From: Methanobrevibacter sp. TLL-48-HuF1
Lineage (GTDB): Archaea > Methanobacteriota > Methanobacteria > Methanobacteriales > Methanobacteriaceae
Reading direction: 5' to 3'
DNA: 64,000 nt
Assembly: GCF_023617305.1 (NCBI RefSeq)
Contig: NZ_CP081485.1
Coordinates: forward strand, 310,001 to 374,000
Position numbers and translations under genes: made by a program. The notes under the pieces are model-generated. The model did no database searches and was not told the DNA's origin. It worked only from the letters and a program-made list of their open reading frames with translations. Below, one piece after another: positions 36,246 through 45,517 of the stretch (position 1 is the stretch's first letter; every line of letters starts with the position of its first letter).

Positions 36246-36809
36246 ATGTTAAATGATATGGACTTTATTAAAACTTGTGATGTTCCCGGCCCTACCAAAG
36301 AAGCCATAAGAGCAATCATATTATATAAATCAGCTGTAACATCTGATGACAATGTGGTAGATGTCGGCTGTGGAACTGGAGGAATTACCTGCGAATTTGC
36401 CCAAAGAGCAAAAAAAGTAACATCCATTGATACAAATCCGGAAGCAATTAGCGTTACCAAACAAAATCTTGAAAAATTTAATTTAGGAGATAATGTAGAG
36501 TTAATAAATGATTCCGGAAGCAATGCACTAAAAAATATTGACAATATAGATATAGCTGTTGTTGGAGGCAGCGGCAGGGAACTTGAAGATATTTTGGAAA
36601 TTATAGATTCCAAATTAAATTCAAAAGGAAGAATAATCATTACAGCTATTCTTGTTGACACTAAAATAGAAGCTATAAACAAATTAAAGAAGCTGAATTA
36701 CAATCCTAAAATCATGGAAATTAATATTTCAAAGGGGAGAGTTCTTGATCGCGGGGTTATGATGATAAGTGAAAATCCAATAGCTGTCATTAGTGCAAGT
36801 AAAAGATAA
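36246..36809 (+). CDS. cbiT: cobalt-precorrin-7 (C15)-methyltransferase, decarboxylating
   Basis: 187 residues, Rossmann-type SAM methyltransferase. It has the N-terminal substrate part (CDVPGPTKEAIRAIIL), SAM motif I VVDVGCGTGGITCEFA, motif SIDTNPEA, and VVGGSGRELEDIL specific to CbiT. It acts in anaerobic cobamide synthesis, which methanogens need for the methyltransferase Mtr. GGTGGGA inside the end of ubiX is its ribosome binding site. CbiE is not adjacent. Confidence 0.93.
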   Translation: MLNDMDFIKTCDVPGPTKEAIRAIILYKSAVTSDDNVVDVGCGTGGITCEFAQRAKKVTSIDTNPEAISVTKQNLEKFNLGDNVELINDSGSNALKNIDNIDIAVVGGSGRELEDILEIIDSKLNSKGRIIITAILVDTKIEAINKLKKLNYNPKIMEINISKGRVLDRGVMMISENPIAVISASKR

Positions 36810-36832
36810 AAAAATTTTTTGGAGATTATAAA

Positions 36833-37588
36833 ATGAAAAGAGAATGGAAAATAAAATTTTCAATATTGATGATTATTGCAGCTATTGTTATTTTTGGAAC
36901 CAATTACCTTGTCCTAAAAGACACGCACAGTATTGTTTCATATGTCTGGCTCCACATCGGATTTATTCCTATAGACATTATTATTGTTGCATTTATACTT
37001 GAAGATATAATGAGCAGAAAAGAAAAAGAAGCTATTTATGAAAAATTGGATATGCTTATCAGCACTTTCTTTACTGAAATAGGTAATGAATTAATAGAAG
37101 AATTCAGCAGTGCAAATGAATTTAAAGCTAGCACCAGTTATTTAAAAGCTATTCCTAATTGGGATGATGAAGAATACGACAAACAGCTGAAAAAATTAAA
37201 AAATGCAAATATTGACTTTAATGTAGATATTGAAGGTGACAAAAGAGCAGAATTCTTAATAAATCTTAGAACATTACTGAAATCCAAAAGAGAATTTTTA
37301 ATTAACTTAATCAACAATCCACAGTTATTTGAAAAAGAGGAGTTTTCAGGATTATTGATTTCAATATTGCACCTTGATGAAGAATTAGAACACAGACCTG
37401 ATTTGAATCAGATTACAGATACTGATTTCAATCATTTAAATGGAGATATCAAAAGGATTTATTCAAAATTAATATATGAATGGCTCTATTACTTAAAATA
37501 CCTTAATACCCATTACCCATATATGATTTCATTAATTATCCGTACAAATCCATTTGATGAAGATGCTGATGTCTATATAAAAGATTAG
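36833..37588 (+). CDS. membrane protein of unknown function
   Basis: 251 residues. Two hydrophobic segments (about 8-27 and 37-56) are separated by a short polar turn. A charged helical cytoplasmic domain of about 190 residues follows, with no cysteines or catalytic motif. GGAGAT precedes the ATG. It sits between cbiT and mobA with short gaps, so coexpression is likely, but function is not recognised. Confidence 0.75.
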   Translation: MKREWKIKFSILMIIAAIVIFGTNYLVLKDTHSIVSYVWLHIGFIPIDIIIVAFILEDIMSRKEKEAIYEKLDMLISTFFTEIGNELIEEFSSANEFKASTSYLKAIPNWDDEEYDKQLKKLKNANIDFNVDIEGDKRAEFLINLRTLLKSKREFLINLINNPQLFEKEEFSGLLISILHLDEELEHRPDLNQITDTDFNHLNGDIKRIYSKLIYEWLYYLKYLNTHYPYMISLIIRTNPFDEDADVYIKD

Positions 37589-37599
37589 GAAAATGCATT

Positions 37600-38214
37600 A
37601 TGAATAGTAAAAAACATCATTCCTGCATCATTTTATGTGGCGGGCAAAGCAGAAGAATGGGTCAGGACAAAGGATCTATGATTATTCAGGACAAACCTAT
37701 GATTAATCATGTCCTTTCAACTTTAAATAATGAAATAAATGAAGTGATAATTGTTTTAAACAATAAAGACCGTATTGACAAATATAAAAATTTCATCAAA
37801 AAGGAAGATTATAATTTTACAGTAACCTTTGCTGAAGATGAAATAAAAAATATTGGGCCGATGTCCGGAATATTGACCGGGCTGAAGCACATTACTTCCA
37901 ATTATGCCTTAATACTGCCTTGTGACAGCCCCTATGTAACAGAAAATTTAATTGAAAATATTTTTAATGAATTGGACTCAAGGTATCAGGCCATTGTTCC
38001 GTATCATGACAATGAAAATAAAATAAAAACAAGTGAACCTCTCCATTCAATTTACAGTAAAAATATCATTCCTGAAATTGAAAAGTTAGTATCCAATGAT
38101 ATACTGCATATTAAGGGACTGATAGAAAAAATAGATACGAAATTTATATTAATAGACAATAAAAAATTATTAAAAAAAGAATTTAGAAATCTTAATCGTC
38201 CAACAGACATTTAA
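37600..38214 (+). CDS. mobA: molybdenum cofactor guanylyltransferase MobA-like
   Basis: 204 residues. The N-terminal nucleotidyltransferase signature LCGGQSRRMGQDKGSM is followed by the Asp-containing motif LPCDSPYVTENLI. It attaches GMP to molybdopterin/tungstopterin, the cofactor form used by formylmethanofuran and formate dehydrogenases in methanogens. The gene converges on rrp42 and the two stops overlap by four bases. Confidence 0.93.
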   Translation: MNSKKHHSCIILCGGQSRRMGQDKGSMIIQDKPMINHVLSTLNNEINEVIIVLNNKDRIDKYKNFIKKEDYNFTVTFAEDEIKNIGPMSGILTGLKHITSNYALILPCDSPYVTENLIENIFNELDSRYQAIVPYHDNENKIKTSEPLHSIYSKNIIPEIEKLVSNDILHIKGLIEKIDTKFILIDNKKLLKKEFRNLNRPTDI

Positions 38215-38999
38215 AGATATTCAACTAATTCTTTTGTTTTTGAAATTGCTTTATCAACACAGTAAAATATGTCTTCTTTTGTTAACGGTAAAATTCCGCC
38301 TTTCTGCATAGCACAAATTTTAGCATCTTTAGTAACACCTACATTTAAACGAGCATCAGCTACTTTTTCTTCATTTAAAGTAGGGTCCAAAATCAATTTA
38401 TCTCCTATTTTAACAAAAGTACACATAGCTACTTCATTATTGATAGGTAAATCTATAGTGTTTTCATAGTCAAATACGACTTCATCATCAGCAACACTTG
38501 CAGATGGTAATTTAGTGCTTTTTAAAGCTGCCATTACAGCAAGTTCACAGGCATCAAAAAGATTTCCGCAGTTATCTATAATATGCAAGTCTATAAATAA
38601 CATCCAAACATGTTTGCCTTCTTCAACACATAACTTATCCAAATCAACAAGTTCACTTTCACGAATTCCCCTGTCAACAACACGTGCAAGTTCAATTGAA
38701 TCTTCACTTGGTGGTCCGGGTTCAAAAGTAGGGTCAGCCATTGGCAGCATTTCACAGTTAGTCATTAAAACTCCTAAATCAGGAGTATCCGGAAATGGTG
38801 CACCAATTTGCGGTTTGATACCGACAATAACCTGAGTATCTCCTATTTTAACTCTTGCAGAACCTTCAGCTTTGGATATTACATCGGTTTCAATAGAAAT
38901 ATCCCTATATTCATCAAGTTCCCTGCCATCTTCCCTTTTATCATTGACAGCAAGATTAATTATACTTTCCTTTGTAATTTCAGGTACAATTTCAACCAT
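38211..38999 (-). CDS. rrp42: exosome subunit Rrp42
   Basis: 262 residues, RNase PH fold without catalytic acidic residues; pairs with Rrp41 to form the hexameric ring of the archaeal exosome, which degrades RNA 3'-5'. Family sequences GSARVKIGDTQVIVGIKPQIG and LHIIDNCGNLFDACELAVMAAL are clear. The ATG at 38999 follows GTGAT within the end of rrp41; the in-frame GTG at 39008 is part of that site. It is the last gene of the superoperon here. Confidence 0.96.
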   Translation of the reverse strand: MVEIVPEITKESIINLAVNDKREDGRELDEYRDISIETDVISKAEGSARVKIGDTQVIVGIKPQIGAPFPDTPDLGVLMTNCEMLPMADPTFEPGPPSEDSIELARVVDRGIRESELVDLDKLCVEEGKHVWMLFIDLHIIDNCGNLFDACELAVMAALKSTKLPSASVADDEVVFDYENTIDLPINNEVAMCTFVKIGDKLILDPTLNEEKVADARLNVGVTKDAKICAMQKGGILPLTKEDIFYCVDKAISKTKELVEYL

Positions 39000-39000
39000 A

Positions 39001-39705
39001 TTAATCACTCATCTCAGCAGAATATTTTTTCATTAAAGCTTCTTTTTGGATTTCATTTACTTTCCTGCATCCTTCCATAGCTAAATCAATTGCTTTTTCA
39101 AATTCCTCTTGAGATAAATCACCATCACTTTGTAATAAAGTAATTTCACCAGTTCTTGGCATCATAGCTATAGGAACATCAGCCTGTCCTTCCTTATCTT
39201 CAACTTCAGATAAATCCAGAACAACTTCATCATTTACTTTACCTGCAGCACATCCTACAACAATATCTTTCATAGGAATTCCGGCATCAACAAGTGCAAC
39301 AGAAGCTGCAGTAATTCCAGCACAACGTGTTCCTCCTTCAGCTTCAATTACTTCAATGTAAATATCCACCATAGACCTAGGATAATTTTCCAGCATTAAA
39401 GCTGGTCTTAATGCATCAGCAGTAATTTTGGAAATTTCAGAAGATCTTCTGTCTGGTCCAGGTCTTTTCCTATCATCAACAGAAAAAGGAGCCATATTAT
39501 ACCTGCATCTTATTACACCCGTATTTGGTTCAAGCAATCTTCTGATATATGATTCTCTAGGTCCGTACACTGCTACTAAAATTTTATTTCCGCCAACTTC
39601 CAAATAAGCAGATCCGTCTGCACGTTCAAGAACACCTGCTTCAATTTTTATAGGACGTAATTCATTATACTTTCTGCCATCCTCTCTTATCATTTCAGAC
39701 ATCAT
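39001..39705 (-). CDS. rrp41: exosome catalytic subunit Rrp41
   Basis: 234 residues, RNase PH-type phosphorolytic subunit. It shows [48 protein letters not shown] and [20 protein letters not shown], with catalytic Asp residues in [21 protein letters not shown]. It acts with Rrp42 and the Rrp4 cap. Two adjacent ATGs are possible starts (39705 or 39702) after GAGGTTGAT. The stop overlaps the rrp42 leader. Confidence 0.97.
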   Translation of the reverse strand: MMSEMIREDGRKYNELRPIKIEAGVLERADGSAYLEVGGNKILVAVYGPRESYIRRLLEPNTGVIRCRYNMAPFSVDDRKRPGPDRRSSEISKITADALRPALMLENYPRSMVDIYIEVIEAEGGTRCAGITAASVALVDAGIPMKDIVVGCAAGKVNDEVVLDLSEVEDKEGQADVPIAMMPRTGEITLLQSDGDLSQEEFEKAIDLAMEGCRKVNEIQKEALMKKYSAEMSD

Positions 39706-39729
39706 ATCAACCTCATAATCATCAAAGAA

Positions 39730-40626
39730 TTATCTGTTATTTAATATATAAGAATTGCCAGAATTATTGCCGTAGGATAAATGTTTATCCTTTTTATTTT
39801 TCTTTTTTAATTCTTCAATTACTTTATAAAAATCAGTACTGTCTTTTTTTGATTGTTCCTCTTTTTCTTCCTGTTCTAATTCTTCTTTGAAATTTTGAAG
39901 TTTAGGTTTTTCCAATTCTTCATAATCATCACTATAATCGTCTTCCTGTGGCAATTCACCATCAATAGCTAAATATAGTTTATTTTTAACTTTATTTGTT
40001 AAACCGGAAGTATGAGCCTCGGCTTCAATCATATGGATAATTTCTTTAGTAAGCTGTTCCATATCTTCATCACCTTTGACCCAAACAAGGCCATTTTGAC
40101 CAACAATTATTTTACAATTGGTTTTATCCTTAATCATGTTGATCATAGAACCTTTTTTACCAATCAGTCTAGGAACTTTAGTTGGAGTAATATCTACAAT
40201 TATTCCTCCTCTGAATTTACCCATTCCCCTACCTTTTAATCCAAGTTTGACTTTTTTAACTTCGTCAACATCAACAACTCTTAAAAATAGAACATCCCCA
40301 ACATCAAATACTTTATTGAGTTCTTTTTTCTCTCTTCCAAACACTTCAAAAGCAGGTAAAATTCCGGAATATGGTGAATTGATATCTACATCCCACATAG
40401 AGAACCTGACATCTTTAATTTTACCAATAACTACATCTCCTTTTTTAGGAACATATTTACTTTTAAGAGGAATAACTCTAATTTTTTTATTCCTTAAAGA
40501 AACTAGTCCCATTAAAGAAGAACAAATTTTACCATCCTCTTTAAAGGTACCTCTTCCTGAGTAGTATTCATCATCTGTCAATACTTCACCAGGAATAACT
40601 AAATCTTTATTTTCCACATATATCAT
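39730..40626 (-). CDS. rrp4: exosome RNA-binding subunit Rrp4
   Basis: 298 residues. An N-terminal domain (LVIPGEVL...GRGTF) is followed by an S1 domain (about 60-130), a KH domain ([30 protein letters not shown], about 145-205) and a long acidic and lysine-rich tail (about 225-298) beyond the usual end of the family. It forms the cap that guides substrates into the Rrp41/42 ring. The extended low-complexity tail may bind partners. Confidence 0.96.
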   Translation of the reverse strand: MIYVENKDLVIPGEVLTDDEYYSGRGTFKEDGKICSSLMGLVSLRNKKIRVIPLKSKYVPKKGDVVIGKIKDVRFSMWDVDINSPYSGILPAFEVFGREKKELNKVFDVGDVLFLRVVDVDEVKKVKLGLKGRGMGKFRGGIIVDITPTKVPRLIGKKGSMINMIKDKTNCKIIVGQNGLVWVKGDEDMEQLTKEIIHMIEAEAHTSGLTNKVKNKLYLAIDGELPQEDDYSDDYEELEKPKLQNFKEELEQEEKEEQSKKDSTDFYKVIEELKKKNKKDKHLSYGNNSGNSYILNNR

Positions 40627-40656
40627 AAAAATCCCATAAGTTGAAAATTAATTTAA

Positions 40657-41358
40657 TTATTTGATAGTTTTTGTTTCTGCTTCACCACTTGAAATTTCAG
40701 CCATTTTAGCGGCGAAATCATCTTGAAGGCCACCAGGCATCTCAACAATACCAATCCAGGAACCATCCTGTTGCCATTCCTCATTAAGAATTTCACCAAA
40801 ATGATGAATTGCAGAGTATGCTCCTCCTGCTGAAGAACCTGGAAGTCGAACAGCTACTTTAACTTTTTCAAACCTGATTGGAATAAGTGGTTTAATAGCT
40901 TTTAGGGCTGTTTGTACCTGTTGATCAACTGATATGAAAGGATCAAATTTAACTTTAGCTTCATTAACAGCATTTTCAATCCTTTGTGCAGGGTGAGGAA
41001 GACCTGATTGAGGATTAATAGCTTCCCTAGAGATTTTATTAATAACAAGTCTTCTTTTATCAGCCTGCATTTGTCTTTTTTGTTCAGCAGTTAATTGAAC
41101 ATGTCCTTTTTCAAGTATAACTTTAGAAACTTCAATCGGATCTGTAGTTTCAAATATTTTAAGCATAGCTTCTTCAGAAGCTTTATCTCCTTTTTTAGAA
41201 TCCTTAAAAATTTCTTCAACAGCTAGAAGGTCTTCAATAGCTACATCCTTCCCATCAGGATTTCTAAATTCCGCTGCTAAATCCGGATCCACTAATATTT
41301 CAAAATGTTCCCCACAATATTCATATTTAGCTATTATTGCATCATCTACATTTACCAT
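40657..41358 (-). CDS. ribosome maturation protein SDO1/SBDS homologue
   Basis: 233 residues with the three SBDS domains: an N-terminal FYSH domain ([23 protein letters not shown]), a helical middle domain ([29 protein letters not shown]) and a ferredoxin-like C-terminal domain ([15 protein letters not shown]). It helps release the anti-association factor aIF6 from the large ribosomal subunit. Its place between psmA and rrp4 is the conserved archaeal order. Confidence 0.96.
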   Translation of the reverse strand: MVNVDDAIIAKYEYCGEHFEILVDPDLAAEFRNPDGKDVAIEDLLAVEEIFKDSKKGDKASEEAMLKIFETTDPIEVSKVILEKGHVQLTAEQKRQMQADKRRLVINKISREAINPQSGLPHPAQRIENAVNEAKVKFDPFISVDQQVQTALKAIKPLIPIRFEKVKVAVRLPGSSAGGAYSAIHHFGEILNEEWQQDGSWIGIVEMPGGLQDDFAAKMAEISSGEAETKTIK

Positions 41359-41385
41359 TGAAAAACCCCCAACTAATTAAATTAT

Positions 41386-42126
41386 TTATTCTTCACTTTC
41401 TTCTTTAGATACTACTTCATCAATGAAAGTTTGTACTTCTTCCTGAGAAAGTTTAGTGTATACTTCTTCATCACATTTAATAACAGCAATTTCAACATTG
41501 TTTGCAGTAGTTTCATGTTCAGTTGCTTCATTGATTGCTGTTAATGCTAACTTAATAGCATCATTTAAATTCATGTCATCTTTATATTGATCTTCAAAGA
41601 TATCCATAGCTGCAGATCTGCCTGATCCAATAGCAGTTGCTTTATATTCAATTAATGCTCCACTAGGGTCCGTTTCAAATAATTTGCAGCTACCGTCATA
41701 TACTCCACCAATGATTAAAGCAGAACCAAATGGCCTTACTCCACCGTTTTGAGTATACATCTGTAACATATCACATAATTTTTTAGATAAGCTATCTACC
41801 CTAATAGGTTCACTGTAGGTGATTTTGTTTATTTGAGCTTCTACTCTTGCTCTTTCAACTAAAGCTCTTGCATCAGCAACAAGACCTGAAGTTGCTGCTC
41901 CAATATGTTCATCTATTTTAAATATTTTTTCAATAGATGTAGCTTCAACTAAATTGGAAGTAGTTCTTTTATCAACTGCTAAAACAATACCTTCAGAACA
42001 TTTAATTCCTATTGAAGTGGTTCCTCTTTTAACAGCTTCTCTTGCATATTCTACTTGGAAAAGTCTTCCATCTGGGCTAAATACAGTAATTGCCCTGTCA
42101 TAACCAGCATTTTGTAAAGGTTGCAT
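41386..42126 (-). CDS. psmA: proteasome alpha subunit
   Basis: 246 residues. The N-terminal gate sequence [21 protein letters not shown], then [21 protein letters not shown], are diagnostic. It forms the outer rings of the 20S proteasome, which gate entry to the proteolytic chamber and dock the PAN ATPase; the beta subunit is elsewhere. GAGGTA precedes the ATG. TATA-like ATTTTTATAG about 60 bp upstream suggests an independent promoter downstream of the gene-free gap. Confidence 0.97.
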   Translation of the reverse strand: MQPLQNAGYDRAITVFSPDGRLFQVEYAREAVKRGTTSIGIKCSEGIVLAVDKRTTSNLVEATSIEKIFKIDEHIGAATSGLVADARALVERARVEAQINKITYSEPIRVDSLSKKLCDMLQMYTQNGGVRPFGSALIIGGVYDGSCKLFETDPSGALIEYKATAIGSGRSAAMDIFEDQYKDDMNLNDAIKLALTAINEATEHETTANNVEIAVIKCDEEVYTKLSQEEVQTFIDEVVSKEESEE

Positions 42127-42418
42127 AAATTAATACCTCACATTTTTTAATATTATAATAAATTTAAGTTCAACTACTATAAAAATACAATTATTTTAAA
42201 AATAAACCAAATTCTCCATGAAATGGTATTTCATTACATATCTGTAATGATATAGTTTTTTAAATCTTTTTTCCATAAATTCAATTCATATTTATATGTG
42301 TATATTATTAATAAAGTTTTCTATTTTAAAATAACTAAAAGTTATTAAAAACTTTTCCATAACCAAACAGCAAAAAATTAAGAAAAAAGCCACTTAATAA
42401 TTCAGTATTTAAAAGAAA

Positions 42419-42527
42419 TTTTTTATCAATTTTCACTTTCAGTGTTTTTGATAAAAAAGAGTCTAAATCTCGTGGTTTTGTTTGTAACCTTTTTAAATAA
42501 ATACATAAACAATTTTAGACATATAAC
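42419..42527 (+). repeat. duplicated foldable element, copy 1
   Basis: Read on the plus strand: hairpin B has an 11-bp perfect stem (42419-42429 with 42448-42458) with an inner CACT/AGTG. Stem A follows (GTCTAAA 42461-42467 with TTTAGAC 42514-42520), enclosing the conserved TCTCGTGGTTTTGTTTGTAA and a weak inner stem (42480-42485 with 42505-42510, one G-T pair). About 60 bases match copy 2 with few changes. Confidence 0.7.
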
Positions 42528-42721
42528 CAAATATACGGAAATATGATAATTATTTCATAATTAAAGCAATATTCACATTTAAAATCAATATTAAAGATTT
42601 AATGTCCAAATAAAAACTAATCAAAGGACAATCCATAAGTATATATACTTAAAATAACAATAATGTTAATTGTAGAATATATAATCCATATATTCTTCTA
42701 TAATCTGTTTAAAACAGAAAC

Positions 42722-42827
42722 TATCAATTTTCACTTCCGTGTTTTTGATAAAAAAAGAGTCTGAATCTCGTGGTTTTGTTTGTAAACTTTCCAATAGCTT
42801 ACAAACGTTTTTAGACTCATAACAACT
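42722..42827 (+). repeat. duplicated foldable element, copy 2
   Basis: Same layout as copy 1: hairpin B (42722-42727 with 42745-42750, inner CAC/GTG), stem A of 9 bp with one G-T pair (42757-42765 with 42810-42818), inner stem of 8 perfect pairs (42778-42785 with 42799-42806). A run of eight T follows 8 bases after stem A on the plus strand; on the minus strand stem A is followed by seven T. Confidence 0.7.
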
Positions 42828-42939
42828 TTTTTTTAAAATAATTTTTTTCACAGTTTACATAATAATAAAAGTAATAAAAAAATTATAAACTTTATCAAAA
42901 ATAAACGGATGATGTAAAATGATAAAGTTAAATTTAAGT

Positions 42940-42960
42940 TTCACCTCTCCAAGAGGTGAA
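42940..42960 (+). other. hairpin containing a ribosome-binding-site-like sequence
   Basis: TTCACCTCT/AGAGGTGAA is a perfect 9-bp stem with the loop CCA. The right arm contains GAGGTGA two bases before an ATG that is followed at once by a stop (two-codon frame). Meaning unclear. Confidence 0.4.
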
Positions 42961-43080
42961 TCATGTGTTAAATCATATAACAATAATTTTAGATGTAATT
43001 TTAATCATATTACATATTATTAATCTAATAAGATAAACGATTAAAATAATTGATAGATGAATATAAAAGTTTTTGATTTT

Positions 43081-43130
43081 TTACGCCCACGAGCTGAAGT
43101 TTTGCGTAATTTTTCCTTTTTATTTTTCAA
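43081..43130 (+). terminator. possible plus-strand terminator
   Basis: TTACGC/GCGTAA (43081-43086 with 43104-43109) is followed on the plus strand by several T runs reaching into the end of pop5. If real it would end a plus-strand transcript from the gap. Confidence 0.35.
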
Positions 43131-43485
43131 TAAATTTCTGACAGGCCTTGATAGTTCCGGATAAACCGATAGTGGAAACTGAAATATCTTTTCCATTATA
43201 TTTATAAATTAAAGCAAGAGAAGATCTTACTTCATCAACATACTCCCTCTGGCAGCGAAGAATGGCCTGATAATGATTATACTCATCTGTTTTTTCAAGC
43301 TCATAAAACTTCATAACCCATAAACTAAAATTGCCTGTTCCGTTTTCACCAAAAAAGCGAATACATCCGTTCCAAACAATATTAACCAGATCATCTTTAG
43401 AAATAACACTTTTAACTTTAACATCTAATGCCAGATAGCGGTTATTTTTCCTAAGTGTAGGGGGAAGAACCTTAAGCTTCATCAT
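43120..43485 (-). CDS. RNase P protein component 2 (Pop5)
   Basis: 121 residues of the Pop5/Rpp14 family. LPPTLRKNNRYLALDVKV at the start and the core FGENGTGNFSLWVMKF, then AILRCQREYVDEVRSSLALI, are typical. It binds the catalytic RNA of RNase P together with Rpp30 to mature tRNA 5' ends. It overlaps the end of the Rpp30 gene by 14 bases, matching their physical partnership. Confidence 0.95.
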   Translation of the reverse strand: MMKLKVLPPTLRKNNRYLALDVKVKSVISKDDLVNIVWNGCIRFFGENGTGNFSLWVMKFYELEKTDEYNHYQAILRCQREYVDEVRSSLALIYKYNGKDISVSTIGLSGTIKACQKFIEK

Positions 43486-44176
43486 TAACCTCCCTAACTC
43501 CTTTTAAAATCATGTTTTTTCTGTTTTTATTAAATTCCAAAATGTTTTTAGCTGTTATGAATGATTTATCAATTTCCCTTTGAGTTAGTCCAATTGAAAG
43601 AAACACTGAAGCGAAATCCTTAGTTGTCTTAATATCAAAAACAGACTCTGCTCTTGAAGATAAAATTAATGGAAAGTCAAATTTTCTATGTAATGAAATT
43701 ATGTCCTTAATATTAGCTATTGTTTTAGCTCTATGTGTTAAATAAGATTTCAAAATATCTATAAAGCAAATTTCAATAGCTACATTATTTTTCAAAGCTT
43801 CTTTAGCTAAAACCTGATTAATGCCACTATCATATCTTTTTAAATAAGGCCTTGATAAAACATCCAATTGAATATTTTCCAAAACAGCCCGATTTACTTT
43901 TAAATCGCCACCGATTACACTAATACAAGATGATTTATCCCTAAACTTTCTAGCTATTTTTCTAATATCATTAACATTATTGGAATCTATTTCCAAAGTA
44001 TAATTTACATTAATATCCAAATTATCCTGCAAATCCTCTTTAAACTCCAAAGCTCCCATAAATTTATTTTGATTATAAGAAAAATTAATATGATTCCAGC
44101 CATACTTTGAAGCTTCCATAGCTAATTTTAAATTATTATCATAGCTATTTCCTTTAACATTTAAATCAAAAAACAT
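43472..44176 (-). CDS. RNase P protein component 3 (Rpp30)
   Basis: 234 residues with the PHP-like TIM-barrel fold of Rpp30: MFFDLNVKGNSYDNNLKLAMEASKYGWNHINF at the N terminus and SVIGGDLKVNRAVLE and LILSSRAESVFDIKT further on. Partner of Pop5 in RNase P. First gene of the cluster in this window; in other Methanobacteriales it is followed by pop5 and psmA without a long gap. Confidence 0.93.
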   Translation of the reverse strand: MFFDLNVKGNSYDNNLKLAMEASKYGWNHINFSYNQNKFMGALEFKEDLQDNLDINVNYTLEIDSNNVNDIRKIARKFRDKSSCISVIGGDLKVNRAVLENIQLDVLSRPYLKRYDSGINQVLAKEALKNNVAIEICFIDILKSYLTHRAKTIANIKDIISLHRKFDFPLILSSRAESVFDIKTTKDFASVFLSIGLTQREIDKSFITAKNILEFNKNRKNMILKGVREVNDEA

Positions 44177-44291
44177 TTTAAAAATCCTATTGAATCGCTA
44201 TATTAAATATTAAATTTTATTTATTATTAATATTATGGAAAAAGTATTCAAAAAAGAAAAAAAATTTTTGTAGAGTGAAGCTACAAAAAAA

Positions 44292-44567
44292 CTAAGAAAA
44301 AATTAATGGAGGAGAATTAAATATTGCATAGACAACCAGAATCATAAATACAATATTTATAAGAACTCCAAATTTTATAGATTTATTAATATTTTTTTGC
44401 TTATAATACTGGAAAATAATATAAAAATAATCTGCTGAGATTAAAAAGAATAATAAAAACATGAAATAAGTAAATGGGAAGAAATTTACATTACTTCCAG
44501 TTACTAAAGTTCCTATCATAGCCAAAACAAGCAAGAAAATAAAAATATTACCATATCTAATATTCAT
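44292..44567 (-). CDS. small membrane protein, three hydrophobic segments
   Basis: 91 residues from the ATG at 44567 (MNIRYGN). Hydrophobic stretches occupy roughly residues 8-24, 31-50 and 65-85, with a short basic loop (YYKQKNINKSIKFG) between the last two. There are no charged catalytic residues or cysteines. An in-frame GTG three codons earlier is an alternative start. Function not recognised. Confidence 0.65.
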   Translation of the reverse strand: MNIRYGNIFIFLLVLAMIGTLVTGSNVNFFPFTYFMFLLFFLISADYFYIIFQYYKQKNINKSIKFGVLINIVFMILVVYAIFNSPPLIFS

Positions 44568-44788
44568 ATCCAACACATAATTTTAAAATATTTATTCTTT
44601 TATTCAAAAAAACCAGAATAAATTAATACATTCATCAAATTATTACTTAAAAATTGATGATTATTATATTATCTATAATTAGAATATATAAATACTTTTA
44701 TAATTTTAGAAAAAGATGAAATAATCATTGATAAACAGCTTAAAAAATGAACAAATAAATAAAAAAAATAAGTGATTATAGTAATCAC

Positions 44789-45508
44789 TTAAACAGAAAC
44801 CGATGCCGGCAAGGTACCGGTACTTCCATATTGAAGTAAAATAGCTATTTCAATATCCAACATTTTAGATGGTGAAATATCCGGAACACCACCAGTATAA
44901 ATTCCGACATAGTTTGGTACCTGACCGTTTCTATCAATCCAGGAAGCGAACCTGTTAGACATATCCACATAATTAGCCTGAGCTATTGAATTTGAATAAT
45001 CACGACCGCTAGGATGAGGTGCATAAGACGGATTTCCAACAGAAATTGTTGCTCCGCTATCTCCCTGACCAATTAAAGCCACTGATTTTGTTAAAATATA
45101 CAGACACTGTGCTTTAGATAAAGATAATGACTTATAATTAACCGGGAAATTGCCGCCATTATTTTTAATAGCCTGTGCTAACCCAGGTGCTTCAGAAACT
45201 GGAAAACTGCTTAAAGACAATGACTGAACTCCAGAATCACCACTTACAGAAGAAGATGATGAAGAAGCATCTGAAGAAATCTCTTCATTAGAACCGCTAA
45301 ACATTCCAGTACCGATAGCTGCAAAAACAATAATCAAAACAACGATTAATGCAACTAAACCTATTATAATTATATTTTTACCATTCTCATCATCTCCAGC
45401 AGATGTTGGAGCATGACTTAAAGTTCCTTTATTTTTAATCTGACTGCCACAATATTTGCAAAATTTTGAATTGTCAGGTAAATCTTTTCCACATTTAGGA
45501 CAAAACAT
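44789..45508 (-). CDS. zinc-ribbon, membrane-anchored, pseudomurein-binding protein
   Basis: 239 residues. The N-terminal zinc ribbon MFCPKCGKDLPDNSKFCKYCG is cytoplasmic. One membrane helix (about 47-70) is followed by a Ser-rich linker and an outside part with two pseudomurein-binding repeats (LAQAIKNNGGNFP...LSLSKAQCLYILTKSV and MSNRFASWIDRNGQVPNYV). It could tether the cytoplasmic side to the wall and may sense wall state; this is inference. GAGGAG precedes the ATG. Nine bases follow the end of the similar gene upstream. Confidence 0.85.
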   Translation of the reverse strand: MFCPKCGKDLPDNSKFCKYCGSQIKNKGTLSHAPTSAGDDENGKNIIIIGLVALIVVLIIVFAAIGTGMFSGSNEEISSDASSSSSSVSGDSGVQSLSLSSFPVSEAPGLAQAIKNNGGNFPVNYKSLSLSKAQCLYILTKSVALIGQGDSGATISVGNPSYAPHPSGRDYSNSIAQANYVDMSNRFASWIDRNGQVPNYVGIYTGGVPDISPSKMLDIEIAILLQYGSTGTLPASVSV

Positions 45509-45517
45509 TAAAACTCC

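Larger units (their letters stand above)
42127..43119. other. 993-bp gene-free gap splitting the RNase P/proteasome/exosome cluster
   Basis: This holds the psmA promoter at its left end, two copies of a roughly 105-bp element (42419 and 42722), a 9-bp hairpin at 42940-42960, a possible 34-codon frame (42919-43023) with weak support and a stem followed by T runs at 43081-43130. No gene of normal size is present. Confidence 0.75.

Noticed and set aside
42666-42851. Minus-strand open frame of 61 codons across copy 2 of the duplicated element
   Set aside because: No ribosome binding site, and copy 1 differs by two opposite single-base indels within the same stretch. It may be a coding relic, but stem conservation fits RNA or DNA structure better; kept only as an alternative.
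42919-43023. Possible 34-residue plus-strand gene overlapping the GAGGTGA hairpin
   Set aside because: Weak upstream site, no recognisable motif, and AT-rich codon use typical of chance frames.
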